A stretch of 64,000 bases of DNA, from NCBI RefSeq assembly GCF_030150205.1, contig NZ_JASLGT010000010.1:1-64000 (forward strand), in the 5' to 3' direction. The stretch comes from Niabella sp. Its GTDB lineage: Bacteria > Bacteroidota > Bacteroidia > Chitinophagales > Chitinophagaceae. This document shows, piece by piece, positions 53,461 to 61,942 of the stretch (positions are counted from its first letter, which is position 1; every line of letters begins with the position of its first letter). A program made the translations under genes and the position numbers. Below the pieces are notes generated by a model that had not been told where the DNA came from, did no database searches, and was given only the letters and a program-made list of their open reading frames with translations.

Positions 53461-54660
53461 ATGGCTTTAAAACAGAGAGGAAAGGCGGGGATCATTGCAA
53501 TAGCAAGCATTTTTACATTTTCAATATTCAGCGCAGCACAAACATCTTATTCACCCGCGGCGTCTTACGGGGCCTTTTTTGACGCACAAACCAGTTTGCC
53601 GCGCCCCAGGGAGTCTTTTCAGAAAAAGGGAGAGTACCTGAAGAGTTTGTTTAAGCTGAAAGGACTGGACTGGCCGGCAAAGTACGTGTACCTCCGTTCC
53701 TTCAAATACGACAGTCAGCTGGAGGTATGGGTGAAAAATTCGGTTAAAGACGAATACAAGCTCCTGAAGATTTATAAAGTGTGTGCGCTTGCCGGTTCCT
53801 TGGGACCTAAAAGGTTTGAAGGCGATTACCAGGTACCGGAAGGGTTCTATTATATCAATGAGTTCAACCCTAACAGTACGTATTATTTATCGCTGGGACT
53901 CAATTACCCCAATGCATCCGATCGGATTCTTTCCGATCAGGCAAAGCCGGGAGGGGATATCTTTATTCATGGCGGATGTGCTACGGTGGGTTGTATTCCA
54001 ATTAAGAATGACCAGATCGATGAGTTATATATTTTAACGGCCAGTGCTAAGAGCGCAGGGCTCGACTATATCCCCGTTCACATTTTCCCGGTTAATTACA
54101 GCGTAAAAAAAAGCTATGAGTACCTGAACAAAATGCTGGAAACAGATCCGTCATACAAGGCGCTCAATATAAAGCTGGAAGAAGCGTTTGAATATTTTGA
54201 GCAACACAAGCAGCTGCCGGTAGTAATGACAAAAGACAATGGTGAATATGTGATCAACGATGCGCCGGCGCTGGCACCACGGTTCCTGCCCAAACAACGC
54301 CCTAAAACAGATTTTGTTCCCAGTCACCGGAAGGTCGATTTTGTAGCCGATGCCGTGGCAAAATGGCCGGAATATCCCGGAGGTGCCGCAGCTTTTTCAG
54401 CGTTTATAAAACGCGTTGGTACCGAAATGTCAAAAGAATTACCCGATAGCGTTACGCACGCCTATGTACAGCTTGAATTTATCGTGGATAAAGACGGAAG
54501 CCCGGTGAACTTCAAAATTCTGAAAGGCGGAGTTGATGACTATTTTGACCGGGTACTATTGTCAAAAATGGAAAAAATGCCCGTCTGGTCTCCCGCCATT
54601 TTACGGGAGAAGCCGGTTGCTAAGAAAATGGTGCAAACCATTACGGTAAATGCGGAATAA
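53461..54660 (+). CDS. YafK-like L,D-transpeptidase fused to a TonB C-terminal domain
   Basis: 399 residues, exported (hydrophobic start, about 10-26, ending SAAQ). The YkuD/YafK-type domain (about 65-215) carries the catalytic His170 and Cys178 in IHGGCATVGCIPI, which could cross-link or release peptidoglycan or anchor outer-membrane proteins. After a linker (about 225-290) comes a TonB C-terminal-like domain (about 300-399) with YPGGAAAFSAFIKRVG, LEFIVDKDGSPVNFKILKGG and a final VQTITVNAE. The TonB domain lacks its usual N-terminal membrane anchor. The fusion suggests cell-wall enzymology linked to an outer-membrane receptor. Convergent with lysC (17 bp apart). Confidence 0.82.
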   Translation: MALKQRGKAGIIAIASIFTFSIFSAAQTSYSPAASYGAFFDAQTSLPRPRESFQKKGEYLKSLFKLKGLDWPAKYVYLRSFKYDSQLEVWVKNSVKDEYKLLKIYKVCALAGSLGPKRFEGDYQVPEGFYYINEFNPNSTYYLSLGLNYPNASDRILSDQAKPGGDIFIHGGCATVGCIPIKNDQIDELYILTASAKSAGLDYIPVHIFPVNYSVKKSYEYLNKMLETDPSYKALNIKLEEAFEYFEQHKQLPVVMTKDNGEYVINDAPALAPRFLPKQRPKTDFVPSHRKVDFVADAVAKWPEYPGGAAAFSAFIKRVGTEMSKELPDSVTHAYVQLEFIVDKDGSPVNFKILKGGVDDYFDRVLLSKMEKMPVWSPAILREKPVAKKMVQTITVNAE

Positions 54661-54677
54661 ATGATTTTGCAGCATCA

Positions 54678-55940
54678 TTAACGATGCAGGGCGCGAAAAT
54701 TCTTCAGCGTTTGCTGTCTTACCAGTATTTCTTTATTGTTGATATAATGATCCACTGCCGTTTGGTTATAATGCCGGATGGTGGTAAGGGTTAAACCGGG
54801 TGTTACATGTACATCAAAAACCTCGGCAGCGGCAGAGGAGAACCGGCTGATCTTTTCCTCCCAGTTGTCAAAAGCAAAAGTCAGGCTGATGGCGCCGTTT
54901 TGTGTAAGCGTGGGTCTCAGCGAATGTTCATTAAACCATTGGTACAGCTGATAGGCATGCGCATCTCCCACGAAGGAAAAATCCTTCGTTTTTAGTTCCA
55001 TCATTACCTGGTTTTCTTTAATAACAATAATCGGTGGCAGATCTTTACTCATACGGTCCTGGATTACCGTTCCGGGCAGATCCGCATCCAGGAAACATTT
55101 TACATATAAGGGAATGTTTTTGTTTTGCAGGGGTTTAATGGTTTTGGGATGAATCACCTGGGCTCCGTAATACGCCATTTCTATGACCTCATTGTAGCTT
55201 AGTTCATGAATCGGTACAGCGTCGGGGATCTTTTTGGGATCAGCGCTCATTACACTTTCTACATCTTTCCAGATGGTAAGACTTTGCGCATCGAGCAGGT
55301 TGGCAAAAAGGGCTGCAGAATAATCACTGCCTTCACGGCCAAGGGTGGTGCTTTCGTTTTCATCCGTAGCGCCAATAAACCCTTGTGTGATGATCCATTT
55401 TTTTGATCGGAGTATTGGAGTAATGGTGGCATCAACCTGTTGCCGGGTATAATTCCAGTCGATGTTTGCATCCCTGAAATTATCATCGGTCCGGAAGATA
55501 TCCCGCACATCGATCCATTCATTTACAATTCCCCGTTCAGAGAGATAAGCGCTTACAATGCAGGTAGACAAGAGTTCCCCAATGCTAACCACCTGGTCAT
55601 AATAATAATCAAATTCACGAACCGGCTGATCATGCAGCATCCATTCCACCTCTGTAAAAAAGTCTTTCAGTCTCGCTTCACACGCCAGGTAATGGGTTAC
55701 CAGCAGGTATTTGGCAATGGTAGTATGCTGCTTTTTTATTTCCTCAAACAGTTGCAGGGCATCTTCTTTTTTATGATCGTAGTAAGCCTGTACCACTTTT
55801 TCAAGTGCATTGGTGGTTTTGCCCATGGCGGAAATAACAATGACCAGGTCTTCGCCGGAGAAACGTTCCAGGATATCTGCTACGTTTGAAACCCGTTCTG
55901 CACTGTTTACGGACGCACCGCCAAACTTGTATACCTTCAT
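54678..55940 (-). CDS. lysC: Aspartate kinase
   Basis: First enzyme of the aspartate pathway to lysine, threonine and methionine. The monofunctional 420-residue protein opens with KVYKFGGASVNSAERV and has the kinase segments LLSTCIVSAYLSERG, TTLGREGSDYSAALFANLL and YNEVIEMAYYGAQVIHPKT. The C-terminal part (about 300-420) contains the ACT-like regulatory region for feedback control. The upstream 1.07 kb, including its promoter region, is filled with repeats. Confidence 0.94.
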   Translation of the reverse strand: MKVYKFGGASVNSAERVSNVADILERFSGEDLVIVISAMGKTTNALEKVVQAYYDHKKEDALQLFEEIKKQHTTIAKYLLVTHYLACEARLKDFFTEVEWMLHDQPVREFDYYYDQVVSIGELLSTCIVSAYLSERGIVNEWIDVRDIFRTDDNFRDANIDWNYTRQQVDATITPILRSKKWIITQGFIGATDENESTTLGREGSDYSAALFANLLDAQSLTIWKDVESVMSADPKKIPDAVPIHELSYNEVIEMAYYGAQVIHPKTIKPLQNKNIPLYVKCFLDADLPGTVIQDRMSKDLPPIIVIKENQVMMELKTKDFSFVGDAHAYQLYQWFNEHSLRPTLTQNGAISLTFAFDNWEEKISRFSSAAAEVFDVHVTPGLTLTTIRHYNQTAVDHYINNKEILVRQQTLKNFRALHR

Positions 55941-56028
55941 TGCTTTTATTTTGCGGACGAAGGTCGTCCTTTTTTAAGAAACGCAGGAGGGCGCGGAAAA
56001 ATAAATCCGGAGGAGGGAGCTTTTGGTA

Positions 56029-56105
56029 TTCAGCCATCAGTTTTCAGTTATTAGTTATCAGTTATCAGTTATCAGTTTTCAGTCTTCAGTCTTCAGCTTT
56101 CAGCC
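56029..56105 (+). repeat. Heptamer array TTCAGTT/ATCAGTT
   Basis: Eleven uninterrupted 7-base units of the pattern [AT]T[CT]AG[TC][TC] run directly into the first palindromic module. Confidence 0.85.
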
Positions 56106-56107
56106 GT

Positions 56108-56901
56108 GCTGTCCGGTTTGAAATTAATGGACCTATAGATGATATACATTGAAAGATTACGCCTCTTGTCCCAAACGGAATCATCTGATAACTGAAAACT
56201 GACCGCTGATAGCTGACAGCCATTAGCCTTCAGCTTTTAGCCGTGCTGTCCGGTTTGAAATTAATGGACCTATAGATGATATACATTGAAAGATTACGCC
56301 TCTTATCCCAAACGGAATCATCTGATAACTGAAAACTGATAACTGACCACTGGCAGCGAGGCATTTTGCTTTTAGCTCTCAGTCTTTAGCTTTCAGCAGT
56401 GCTGTCCCGTTTGGGCAATAACAGATCGATGGCGGATCTGCATTGAAAAAATGCGCATCTTGTCTCAAACGGAATCATCTGATAGCTGATCACTGAAAGC
56501 TGATAACCTTCAGCCTTCAGCCGTGCTGTCCGGTTTGAAAATAATGGATCTATAGATGATTTACATTGAAAGATTACGCTTCTTATCCCAAACGGAATCA
56601 TCTGATAACTGAAAACTGATAACTGACTGCTGACAGCCAGGGATGAGGCATTTTGCTTTTAGCGCTCAGTCTTCAGCTTTCAGCAGTGCTGTCCCGTTTG
56701 GGCAATAACAGATCGATGGCGGATCTGCATTGAAAAAATGCGCATCTTGTCTCAAACGGAATCATCTGATAGCTGATCACTGAAAGCTGATAACCTTCAG
56801 CCATCAGCCTTCAGCCGTGCTGTCCGGTTTGAAGATAATGGATCTATAGATGATTTACATTGAAAGATTGCGCCTCTTGTCCCAAACGGAATCATCTGAT
56901 A
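56108..56901. repeat. Six 83/84-bp palindromic modules in a higher-order tandem array
   Basis: Modules: A at 56108-56190, 56245-56327, 56525-56607 and 56819-56901 (83 bp each); B at 56401-56484 and 56688-56771 (84 bp each). Order is A-A-B-A-B-A, and the A-B pair repeats with a period of about 280-294 bp. All start GCTGTCC and end CGGAATCATCTGATA. Inside, CCGTTTG (CCGGTTTG in A) near the left end pairs with CAAACGG near the right end. Between modules lie heptamers in opposite orientations (AGTTATC type to the left, GATAACT type to the right), so each module sits inside a larger inverted structure. No reading frame is conserved. Confidence 0.9.
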
Positions 56902-57010
56902 ACTGATAACTGACCACTGCCCACTGACTACTAACAGCAGATACCCACCACCAGCGGCAATCTAAAAATAATCCTCCGGGCAATTGCCAACTTATTTGTA
57001 GTTTTAGCGC

Positions 57011-57772
57011 ATGGCTACTCCCATCATTTCGGTCAATAACCTGGTAAAGGATTACGACCGGTTCCGCGCAGTAAAGGGCATTTCCTTTGAAGTATATGAA
57101 GGTGAAATATTTGGTTTGCTGGGCCCGAATGGTGCAGGCAAATCGACCACACTGGAAATTATCGAAACCCTGCGGGTCAAAACGAGCGGTAACGTGGTGG
57201 TGGGAGGATATAACCTCGATCAGGAACCGGATGCCATTAAAGGGATCATTGGCGTACAGCTTCAGGCCAGCGGGTACTATCCGGGGCTGAATCTTTTGCA
57301 GCTGGTAGATCTTTTCGCTGGTTTATATAATCAACGGGTGCATGCCATGGACCTGTTAAAAACAGTGAACCTGGAAGAGAAAGCGCGGGCAAAATTCAAA
57401 GACCTGAGCGGAGGCCAGAAGCAGCGTTTTTCCGTTGCCACTACATTGATCAATAAACCCAGGGTAATCTTTTTAGATGAGCCTACTACCGGCCTTGATC
57501 CCCAGGCACGGAGGAATCTTTGGGAGCTGATCCGGAAGATCAATGCAGAAGGTACTACAGTGATTATTACGACGCATTATATGGATGAAGCCGAATATCT
57601 GTGTAACCGGATCGCGATCATCGATTCCGGTGAAATTGTTGCGCTGGATACTCCCGATCAGTTAATTGATAACCTGGTAGCCACCGGCTTTGAGCGGCCA
57701 AAGGAAGTAAAGAAAGCAAACCTCGAGGATGTGTTTATTCATTTAACCGGAAAGCATTTAAGAGAGGATTAA
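57011..57772 (+). CDS. ABC transporter ATP-binding protein
   Basis: 253 residues forming one nucleotide-binding domain: Walker A GPNGAGKST at 38-46, the Q-loop region, signature LSGGQKQR, Walker B VIFLDEPTTGLDPQ and the switch His in IITTHYMDEAEYL. The subgroup resembles exporters of the ABC-2/CcmA type, which need a membrane partner. No permease gene is present: the gene ends in a 4-bp convergent overlap with an unrelated ATPase gene. The repeat block lies directly upstream, ending about 75 bp before the start. Confidence 0.93.
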   Translation: MATPIISVNNLVKDYDRFRAVKGISFEVYEGEIFGLLGPNGAGKSTTLEIIETLRVKTSGNVVVGGYNLDQEPDAIKGIIGVQLQASGYYPGLNLLQLVDLFAGLYNQRVHAMDLLKTVNLEEKARAKFKDLSGGQKQRFSVATTLINKPRVIFLDEPTTGLDPQARRNLWELIRKINAEGTTVIITTHYMDEAEYLCNRIAIIDSGEIVALDTPDQLIDNLVATGFERPKEVKKANLEDVFIHLTGKHLRED

Positions 57773-59220
57773 GACAAAGCGTTCGCCGGCCGGAATAGTA
57801 CATCCATTGTAAACTGATGCTGGATAAGACCGGCATAGTCGTCAGCATTTTTTACACCGAACGTAGTCATAAAACCGATGAATACGGTTTTCTTTGTTCC
57901 CGTCGTTTCAATAAAGAGTTCTTGTTTGTTGAATAAGGCCGACCGGTATGATTTAGTAATCACAAACATGCTGGCAGAGAACTTCATTTCAAAAATATTG
58001 ATACAACGATCATTGCGGTCGATGACAAGGTCGATCTGAGCTCCCTGCCGTGCGGCAGTTGGAGCTGTAGCCCGCCAGATACTTTCCCGGGTATGAATGC
58101 CGGAAATGCCCAGGGCCGCTTTTAATTGTTCCAGGTGCTTTTGACAGATCGCTTCGAACGCATAGCCGCTCCAGCTTTTCCAGGAAGATGTGTTGAATAG
58201 TTTAACCCAGGTGCCCTTTCCGGAGCCTTTGTTGGGTGCAATAAACTTCAGATAGAACAGGCTGTATTCATCAATGAGTTTGTAAATACTGTTCTTTACG
58301 GTTTTACCAAAAGGAATATAGGATTTAATAAACCCCGACTCTGTTAGTTCATCAAGTGTTTGTGTAATGCCGCCTCCGGATGACAGGCGCAGGGCATCAA
58401 TGAGCTCATTGCGGGTGAGCCCCGAAGGTTTTGCTGACAGGATTTTTACGATGGCAATATGATGCTGGGCGTTGTCAAAAAGAGAACGGTAAAGATTGCT
58501 GAATTCATTGGCCAGGTAGCTGTCTTTGGCGAAGCAAATCCGGTCGATGGCCTGTATAGCACTTTCGCCACGCTTTACCTGCTTAAGGTATTGCGGTACA
58601 CCCCCCATTGCCATATACAGTTGTACGATCTGGTACCGGTCCAGTTTGATAGGATGGGCCCGGAAAAACTGTTCGGTTTCTGCCAGGGAAAAGGGTAACA
58701 GGCGGATCTGCCGGGTAAGCCGGTTGTGCAGGCCGCCTCTGTTGTTTACAATTTTACGGATCATCCAGGAGGCAGCAGATCCGCAAATGACTACGATAAG
58801 GTTCTTTTGCCGCGAAGCCCAGCTGTTCCAGAAATTTTCAAAGGCCGGCATAAAGCCGGAACGGGGGGAATCGAGCCAGGGGAACTCATCAAAAAAAATG
58901 ACCTTTTTTCTTTTCGCTATCTGGGGTTGAAGCATCCTGATCAGTTGCTGAAAGGCTTGTAGCCAGGTTTCCGGTATCGGCAGTTTCTTTTTAGTGGTTG
59001 TCTTCAAAAGACAGTCTTTAAAGTTCTCCAGCTGCTCCTGCAGAACAGCATCATGCAATCCCGAAATTTCAAAGGCCATTTCTTTTTCAAAAAAGCTCCG
59101 GATCAGAAAGGTTTTGCCCACCCGCCGTCTTCCATAGACGGCAACCAGTTCTGCTTCCGGTGATCGTTTTATATCAGAGAGTATCTGGATTTCTTCAACT
59201 CTTCCAATGATTGCTCCCAT
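57769..59220 (-). CDS. AAA-family ATPase with C-terminal DUF234/nuclease-like domain
   Basis: The 483-residue protein has Walker A VYGRRRVGKTFLIRSFF near residue 30, Walker B KKVIFFDEFPWLDSPRSGF, a winged-helix region around 270-340 (LTRNELIDALRLSSGG) and a C-terminal domain resembling DUF234, a PD-(D/E)XK-like fold (AQIDLVIDRNDRCINIFEMK: D...E-x-K). This ATPase type is scattered in Bacteroidota and archaea without a known job. It stands alone, its stop overlapping that of the ABC gene, and its start is 2 bp from a long palindrome. Patchy occurrence and context suggest horizontal spread. Confidence 0.85.
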   Translation of the reverse strand: MGAIIGRVEEIQILSDIKRSPEAELVAVYGRRRVGKTFLIRSFFEKEMAFEISGLHDAVLQEQLENFKDCLLKTTTKKKLPIPETWLQAFQQLIRMLQPQIAKRKKVIFFDEFPWLDSPRSGFMPAFENFWNSWASRQKNLIVVICGSAASWMIRKIVNNRGGLHNRLTRQIRLLPFSLAETEQFFRAHPIKLDRYQIVQLYMAMGGVPQYLKQVKRGESAIQAIDRICFAKDSYLANEFSNLYRSLFDNAQHHIAIVKILSAKPSGLTRNELIDALRLSSGGGITQTLDELTESGFIKSYIPFGKTVKNSIYKLIDEYSLFYLKFIAPNKGSGKGTWVKLFNTSSWKSWSGYAFEAICQKHLEQLKAALGISGIHTRESIWRATAPTAARQGAQIDLVIDRNDRCINIFEMKFSASMFVITKSYRSALFNKQELFIETTGTKKTVFIGFMTTFGVKNADDYAGLIQHQFTMDVLFRPANALS

Positions 59221-59221
59221 A

Positions 59222-59274
59222 ATTTATATTTCGCCAAAAGTACAAAATAAACAGGGTTTTGGCGAAATATAAAT
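59222..59274. repeat. 18-bp-armed palindrome abutting the ATPase start (copy 1)
   Basis: Arms ATTTATATTTCGCCAAAA (59222-59239) and its exact complement (59257-59274) with a 17-bp spacer. On the minus strand the structure contains a -7 box TACTTTTG (59242-59235), so a transcript would start within the proximal arm, leaving only several bases before the ATPase ATG at 59220. Confidence 0.9.
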
Positions 59275-59457
59275 CTTTACTTCAGTACCGGGAGAATAAC
59301 GATATTTCTTGCAACGCATGGGTATTGGTATAACAACGGCAATATTACATATCCATAATTACGGTACACTGGAATATACTGCTAATAGCACCCGTGGAAC
59401 AAAAGTCCTTTTTGTTGTTGCAAAAAAGCAGAAAAGAAGGAAGTATAATTAGGGGTC
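59275..59457. other. Segment between two palindromes
   Basis: 183 bp with no coding potential, flanked by the two copies of the palindrome. No similarity to neighbouring genes was seen. Confidence 0.5.
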
Positions 59458-59504
59458 TATATTTCGCCAAAACTTCAAAAAAAACACAGTTTTGGCGAAA
59501 TATA
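59458..59504. repeat. Second copy of the palindrome (15-bp arms)
   Basis: TATATTTCGCCAAAA (59458-59472) and its complement (59490-59504), again with a spacer of exactly 17 bp; spacer sequence differs from copy 1. The copies are 233 bp apart centre to centre. Confidence 0.9.
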
Positions 59505-59686
59505 AATTTTTAATAAATGAGAAATAGCTGGCGTATGGAGAGGATGCAAGGTCTGCTTCTGGTAATAGGGCCTGCATAAATAACGCCCTCATGGAAAGAA
59601 GTCTGCCGTTGAAACGGCTATATCCGGCACTTCAAAGGTGAACGGAAGGGCAGCAAAAACACCGCGTGTATTTGTACCGGATTCGT

Positions 59687-59694
59687 TACCTTTG
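59687..59694 (+). promoter_or_regulatory. -7 box TACCTTTG before the FKBP gene
   Basis: Matches TAnnTTTG and lies 36 bp before the start codon. A TTTG at 59671-59674 is too close (12 bp) to be a standard -33 box. Confidence 0.4.
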
Positions 59695-59730
59695 AAACTA
59701 TTTACTTTTATTGAAAGGATACAATAAACT

Positions 59731-60165
59731 ATGGGACTACAGGATAAATTAAAAGCATTTATGAACAATAAAATAGAAGCGCAGAAAGAAGCCGGCCGGA
59801 AATTTCTGGAGGCCAATAAGGACAAAGAAGGTGTACAAACACTTCCCGAAGGAATTCAGTATGAGGTGATCAAAGAAGGGACCGGCAAACAGCCTACCGT
59901 GCAGCAATCTGTTACAGCGCATTACCGGGGAGCATTGCTGGATGGAACAGAATTTGACAGTTCGTTTAAAAGGAATCAACCATTCTCTGCGCCGCTGAGC
60001 GCCTTGATTAAGGGATGGCAGATCGCAATTCCGCTTATGAAAGAGGGCAGCCACTGGCGCTTGTGGATCCCGTCGGAGCTGGCATATGGCGACAGGGGCG
60101 CAGGCCGGGATATTCCGGGAGGTGCCACCTTGTTGTTTGAAGTGGAATTATTACAGGTGCACTAA
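59731..60165 (+). CDS. FKBP-type peptidyl-prolyl isomerase, cytosolic
   Basis: 144 residues without a signal peptide. A helical N-terminus (about 1-30, AQKEAGRKFLEANKDKEGVQ) resembles the dimer arm end of FkpA/Mip-type proteins, and the FKBP domain (about 35-144) has VTAHYRGALLDGTEFDSSFK, the proline-pocket residues in VKGW-like IKGWQIAIPLMKEG, and IPSELAYGDRGAG. It accelerates proline isomerisation in folding proteins. It stands alone with its own promoter box. Confidence 0.92.
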   Translation: MGLQDKLKAFMNNKIEAQKEAGRKFLEANKDKEGVQTLPEGIQYEVIKEGTGKQPTVQQSVTAHYRGALLDGTEFDSSFKRNQPFSAPLSALIKGWQIAIPLMKEGSHWRLWIPSELAYGDRGAGRDIPGGATLLFEVELLQVH

Positions 60166-60249
60166 ATAAGATCTTCAGCAGTGTACGGCGCCTGGTTGAG
60201 CCATAAAGTCTTTTCAACGGGTTTGCGGCAAATGCGTTATTAAAATATT

Positions 60250-60777
60250 ATGATCGAGAATCAATATCCTATAGGACGATTTGAGCACCGGGATTTTACG
60301 GTGTCCATAAAACAGGAGTGCCTGGGTGTAATACAATTTCTTCCCAATATGCTGGAGGCCGCCATTTCCGGCTTAGATGAGCAACAGCTGCAAACGCCTT
60401 ACAGGGAAGGAGGATGGACCGTACATCAGCTGGTGCATCATGTTGCAGACAGCCATTTGAATGCATATACCCGTTTTAAACTGGGCTTAACGGAAGAAAA
60501 CCCGGTGATCAAATCCTACGATGAAAAAGCCTGGGCCGAACTGAATGATGTACGCACATTGCCTGTAAATATCTCGATCACGTTTCTTTATGCATTGCAT
60601 GCCCGTTGGTACGCGGCCGTTAAAGACCTGGATGAAATACAGTGGGCACGCACGGTGGTACATCCGGTTAAGGGTAACCTCCTGTCCTTATCCTATTACC
60701 TGCAGCTGTATGCATGGCATGGCAAGCATCATGTGGCGCAGGTGAATTTTTTAAGAGAAAAACGAAAATGGCAATGA
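60250..60777 (+). CDS. YfiT-type putative metal-dependent hydrolase (DinB superfamily)
   Basis: 175 residues forming a four-helix DinB-like bundle. The metal-binding His pattern is visible in GGWTVHQLVHHVADSH and YAWHGKHHVAQVNFL. It starts like YfiT proteins (YPIGRFEH). Such enzymes include thiol transferases and hydrolases; the exact reaction is unknown. Its stop codon overlaps the start of the Nudix gene. Confidence 0.9.
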   Translation: MIENQYPIGRFEHRDFTVSIKQECLGVIQFLPNMLEAAISGLDEQQLQTPYREGGWTVHQLVHHVADSHLNAYTRFKLGLTEENPVIKSYDEKAWAELNDVRTLPVNISITFLYALHARWYAAVKDLDEIQWARTVVHPVKGNLLSLSYYLQLYAWHGKHHVAQVNFLREKRKWQ

Positions 60778-61325
60778 TGAACTGGAAGACGCTCGCTTCT
60801 GAATATTTATTTAAAGACCTTTGGTTTACCGTTCGTAAAGACCGGTGCGAAACACCCCAGGGAAAGATCGTGGACCCCTATTATGTGTATGAATTTCCTA
60901 CCTGGGTAACGGCCTTTGCACTTACAGCGGATAACCAGGTATTGCTGGAAATGCAATACAGGCATGGGATTGGTGAAACCCATTACGAGATTCCCGGCGG
61001 TTGTGTAGATGATACGGATGCAAGTCTTGAAGCGGCGATTAAAAGAGAGTTGAAAGAAGAAACCGGCTACGAATTTTCGAATTATGAATACCTGGGTAAA
61101 ACCTGTGCAAATCCCTCCACGAATAATAACTGGATGCATATGTTCTTAGCCACAGGCGGAAGAAAGACGGGGGAGCAGGAGCTGGACGCCAATGAAGAAA
61201 TTCATGTGGAACTGGTGCCTATGGAACGTTTTAAAGAAATGTTCCGGAATAACCAGTTCATTCAATCGATGCACGTAACCTGCATGTTATATGCCTTGCA
61301 GCGTTTAGGTGAATTAAAAGTCTGA
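60768..61325 (+). CDS. Nudix hydrolase, ADP-ribose pyrophosphatase-like
   Basis: Start candidates are ATG 60768, 60774 and 60777; I take the first because an AGAGA lies 10 bp before it. The 185-residue enzyme has the Nudix region GGCVDDTDASLE, then RELKEETGYEF, which matches the Nudix box apart from one extra residue before RE and Asp at the first acidic position. NUDT5/ADPRP-like position of VTAFALTADNQVLLEMQYRH supports hydrolysis of ADP-sugars. Overlaps the end of the YfiT gene by 10 bp. Confidence 0.88.
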   Translation: MAMMNWKTLASEYLFKDLWFTVRKDRCETPQGKIVDPYYVYEFPTWVTAFALTADNQVLLEMQYRHGIGETHYEIPGGCVDDTDASLEAAIKRELKEETGYEFSNYEYLGKTCANPSTNNNWMHMFLATGGRKTGEQELDANEEIHVELVPMERFKEMFRNNQFIQSMHVTCMLYALQRLGELKV

Positions 61326-61334
61326 CAAAAAACG

Positions 61335-61910
61335 ATGGATCCGCTGGAACTGTTTGATAACTGGTACCGTGAAGAAAAAATGGCTTCCGGAGCTGCGCTT
61401 CCTGGAGCCTGTTGCTTCACCACATTGGGTCTTGATGGCTTTCCCAACAGCCGTTTCGTTTCGCTGAAGGAGGTGAAAGAGAACTGTTTTATTATTACGG
61501 GTTCAACAGCTGCGCGAAAGGGACAGGAGATAGCTGCGCACTCAAAAGTGGCGCTGGCGTTTTGGTGGCCGGTTACCGGAAAGCAGGTGCGGATCCAGGG
61601 TATTGCAACACCTGTTTCCGCAGCAGCTGCAGATCGGTACTTTGCCGAGCGGGACCGGGCGGCCAGGGTAGTATCGGCGCTTTGTGAGCAGGGAAAACCG
61701 GTAGCTGATTATGATCAGATGCTGGAACAGTTCCAGTATTTATTGGAGCATCAGCGTGATGTGGGTGATGAGCGTCCGGCAAATTGGGGCGGGTATGCGA
61801 TTGCTCCGGTGCGGATAGAGCTAATGGTTTTTTCAGAGACCCGTTTGCATGAACGCAATTATTTTGAACAGCAGGATGGCCGGTGGGTACATCAAAAATT
61901 GCAGCCTTAA
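61335..61910 (+). CDS. pdxH: Pyridoxamine 5'-phosphate oxidase
   Basis: An FMN enzyme making pyridoxal phosphate. The 191-residue protein has the PNPOx core: FPNSRFVSLKEVKENCFIIT, ALAFWWPVTGKQVRIQGIAT, and the C-terminal RLHERNYFEQQDGRWVHQKL (RLH motif). It is somewhat shorter than the usual 215 residues, with the N-terminal arm trimmed. It sits 9 bp after the Nudix gene. Confidence 0.9.
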   Translation: MDPLELFDNWYREEKMASGAALPGACCFTTLGLDGFPNSRFVSLKEVKENCFIITGSTAARKGQEIAAHSKVALAFWWPVTGKQVRIQGIATPVSAAAADRYFAERDRAARVVSALCEQGKPVADYDQMLEQFQYLLEHQRDVGDERPANWGGYAIAPVRIELMVFSETRLHERNYFEQQDGRWVHQKLQP

Positions 61911-61942
61911 GAAACGTTTCACAGCACATAAAACTGTATGTT

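Noticed and set aside
56029..56935. CRISPR array or degenerate protein gene
   Set aside because: The modules are 83/84 bp with repeat-derived linkers, no unique spacers, no cas genes and no conserved frame.
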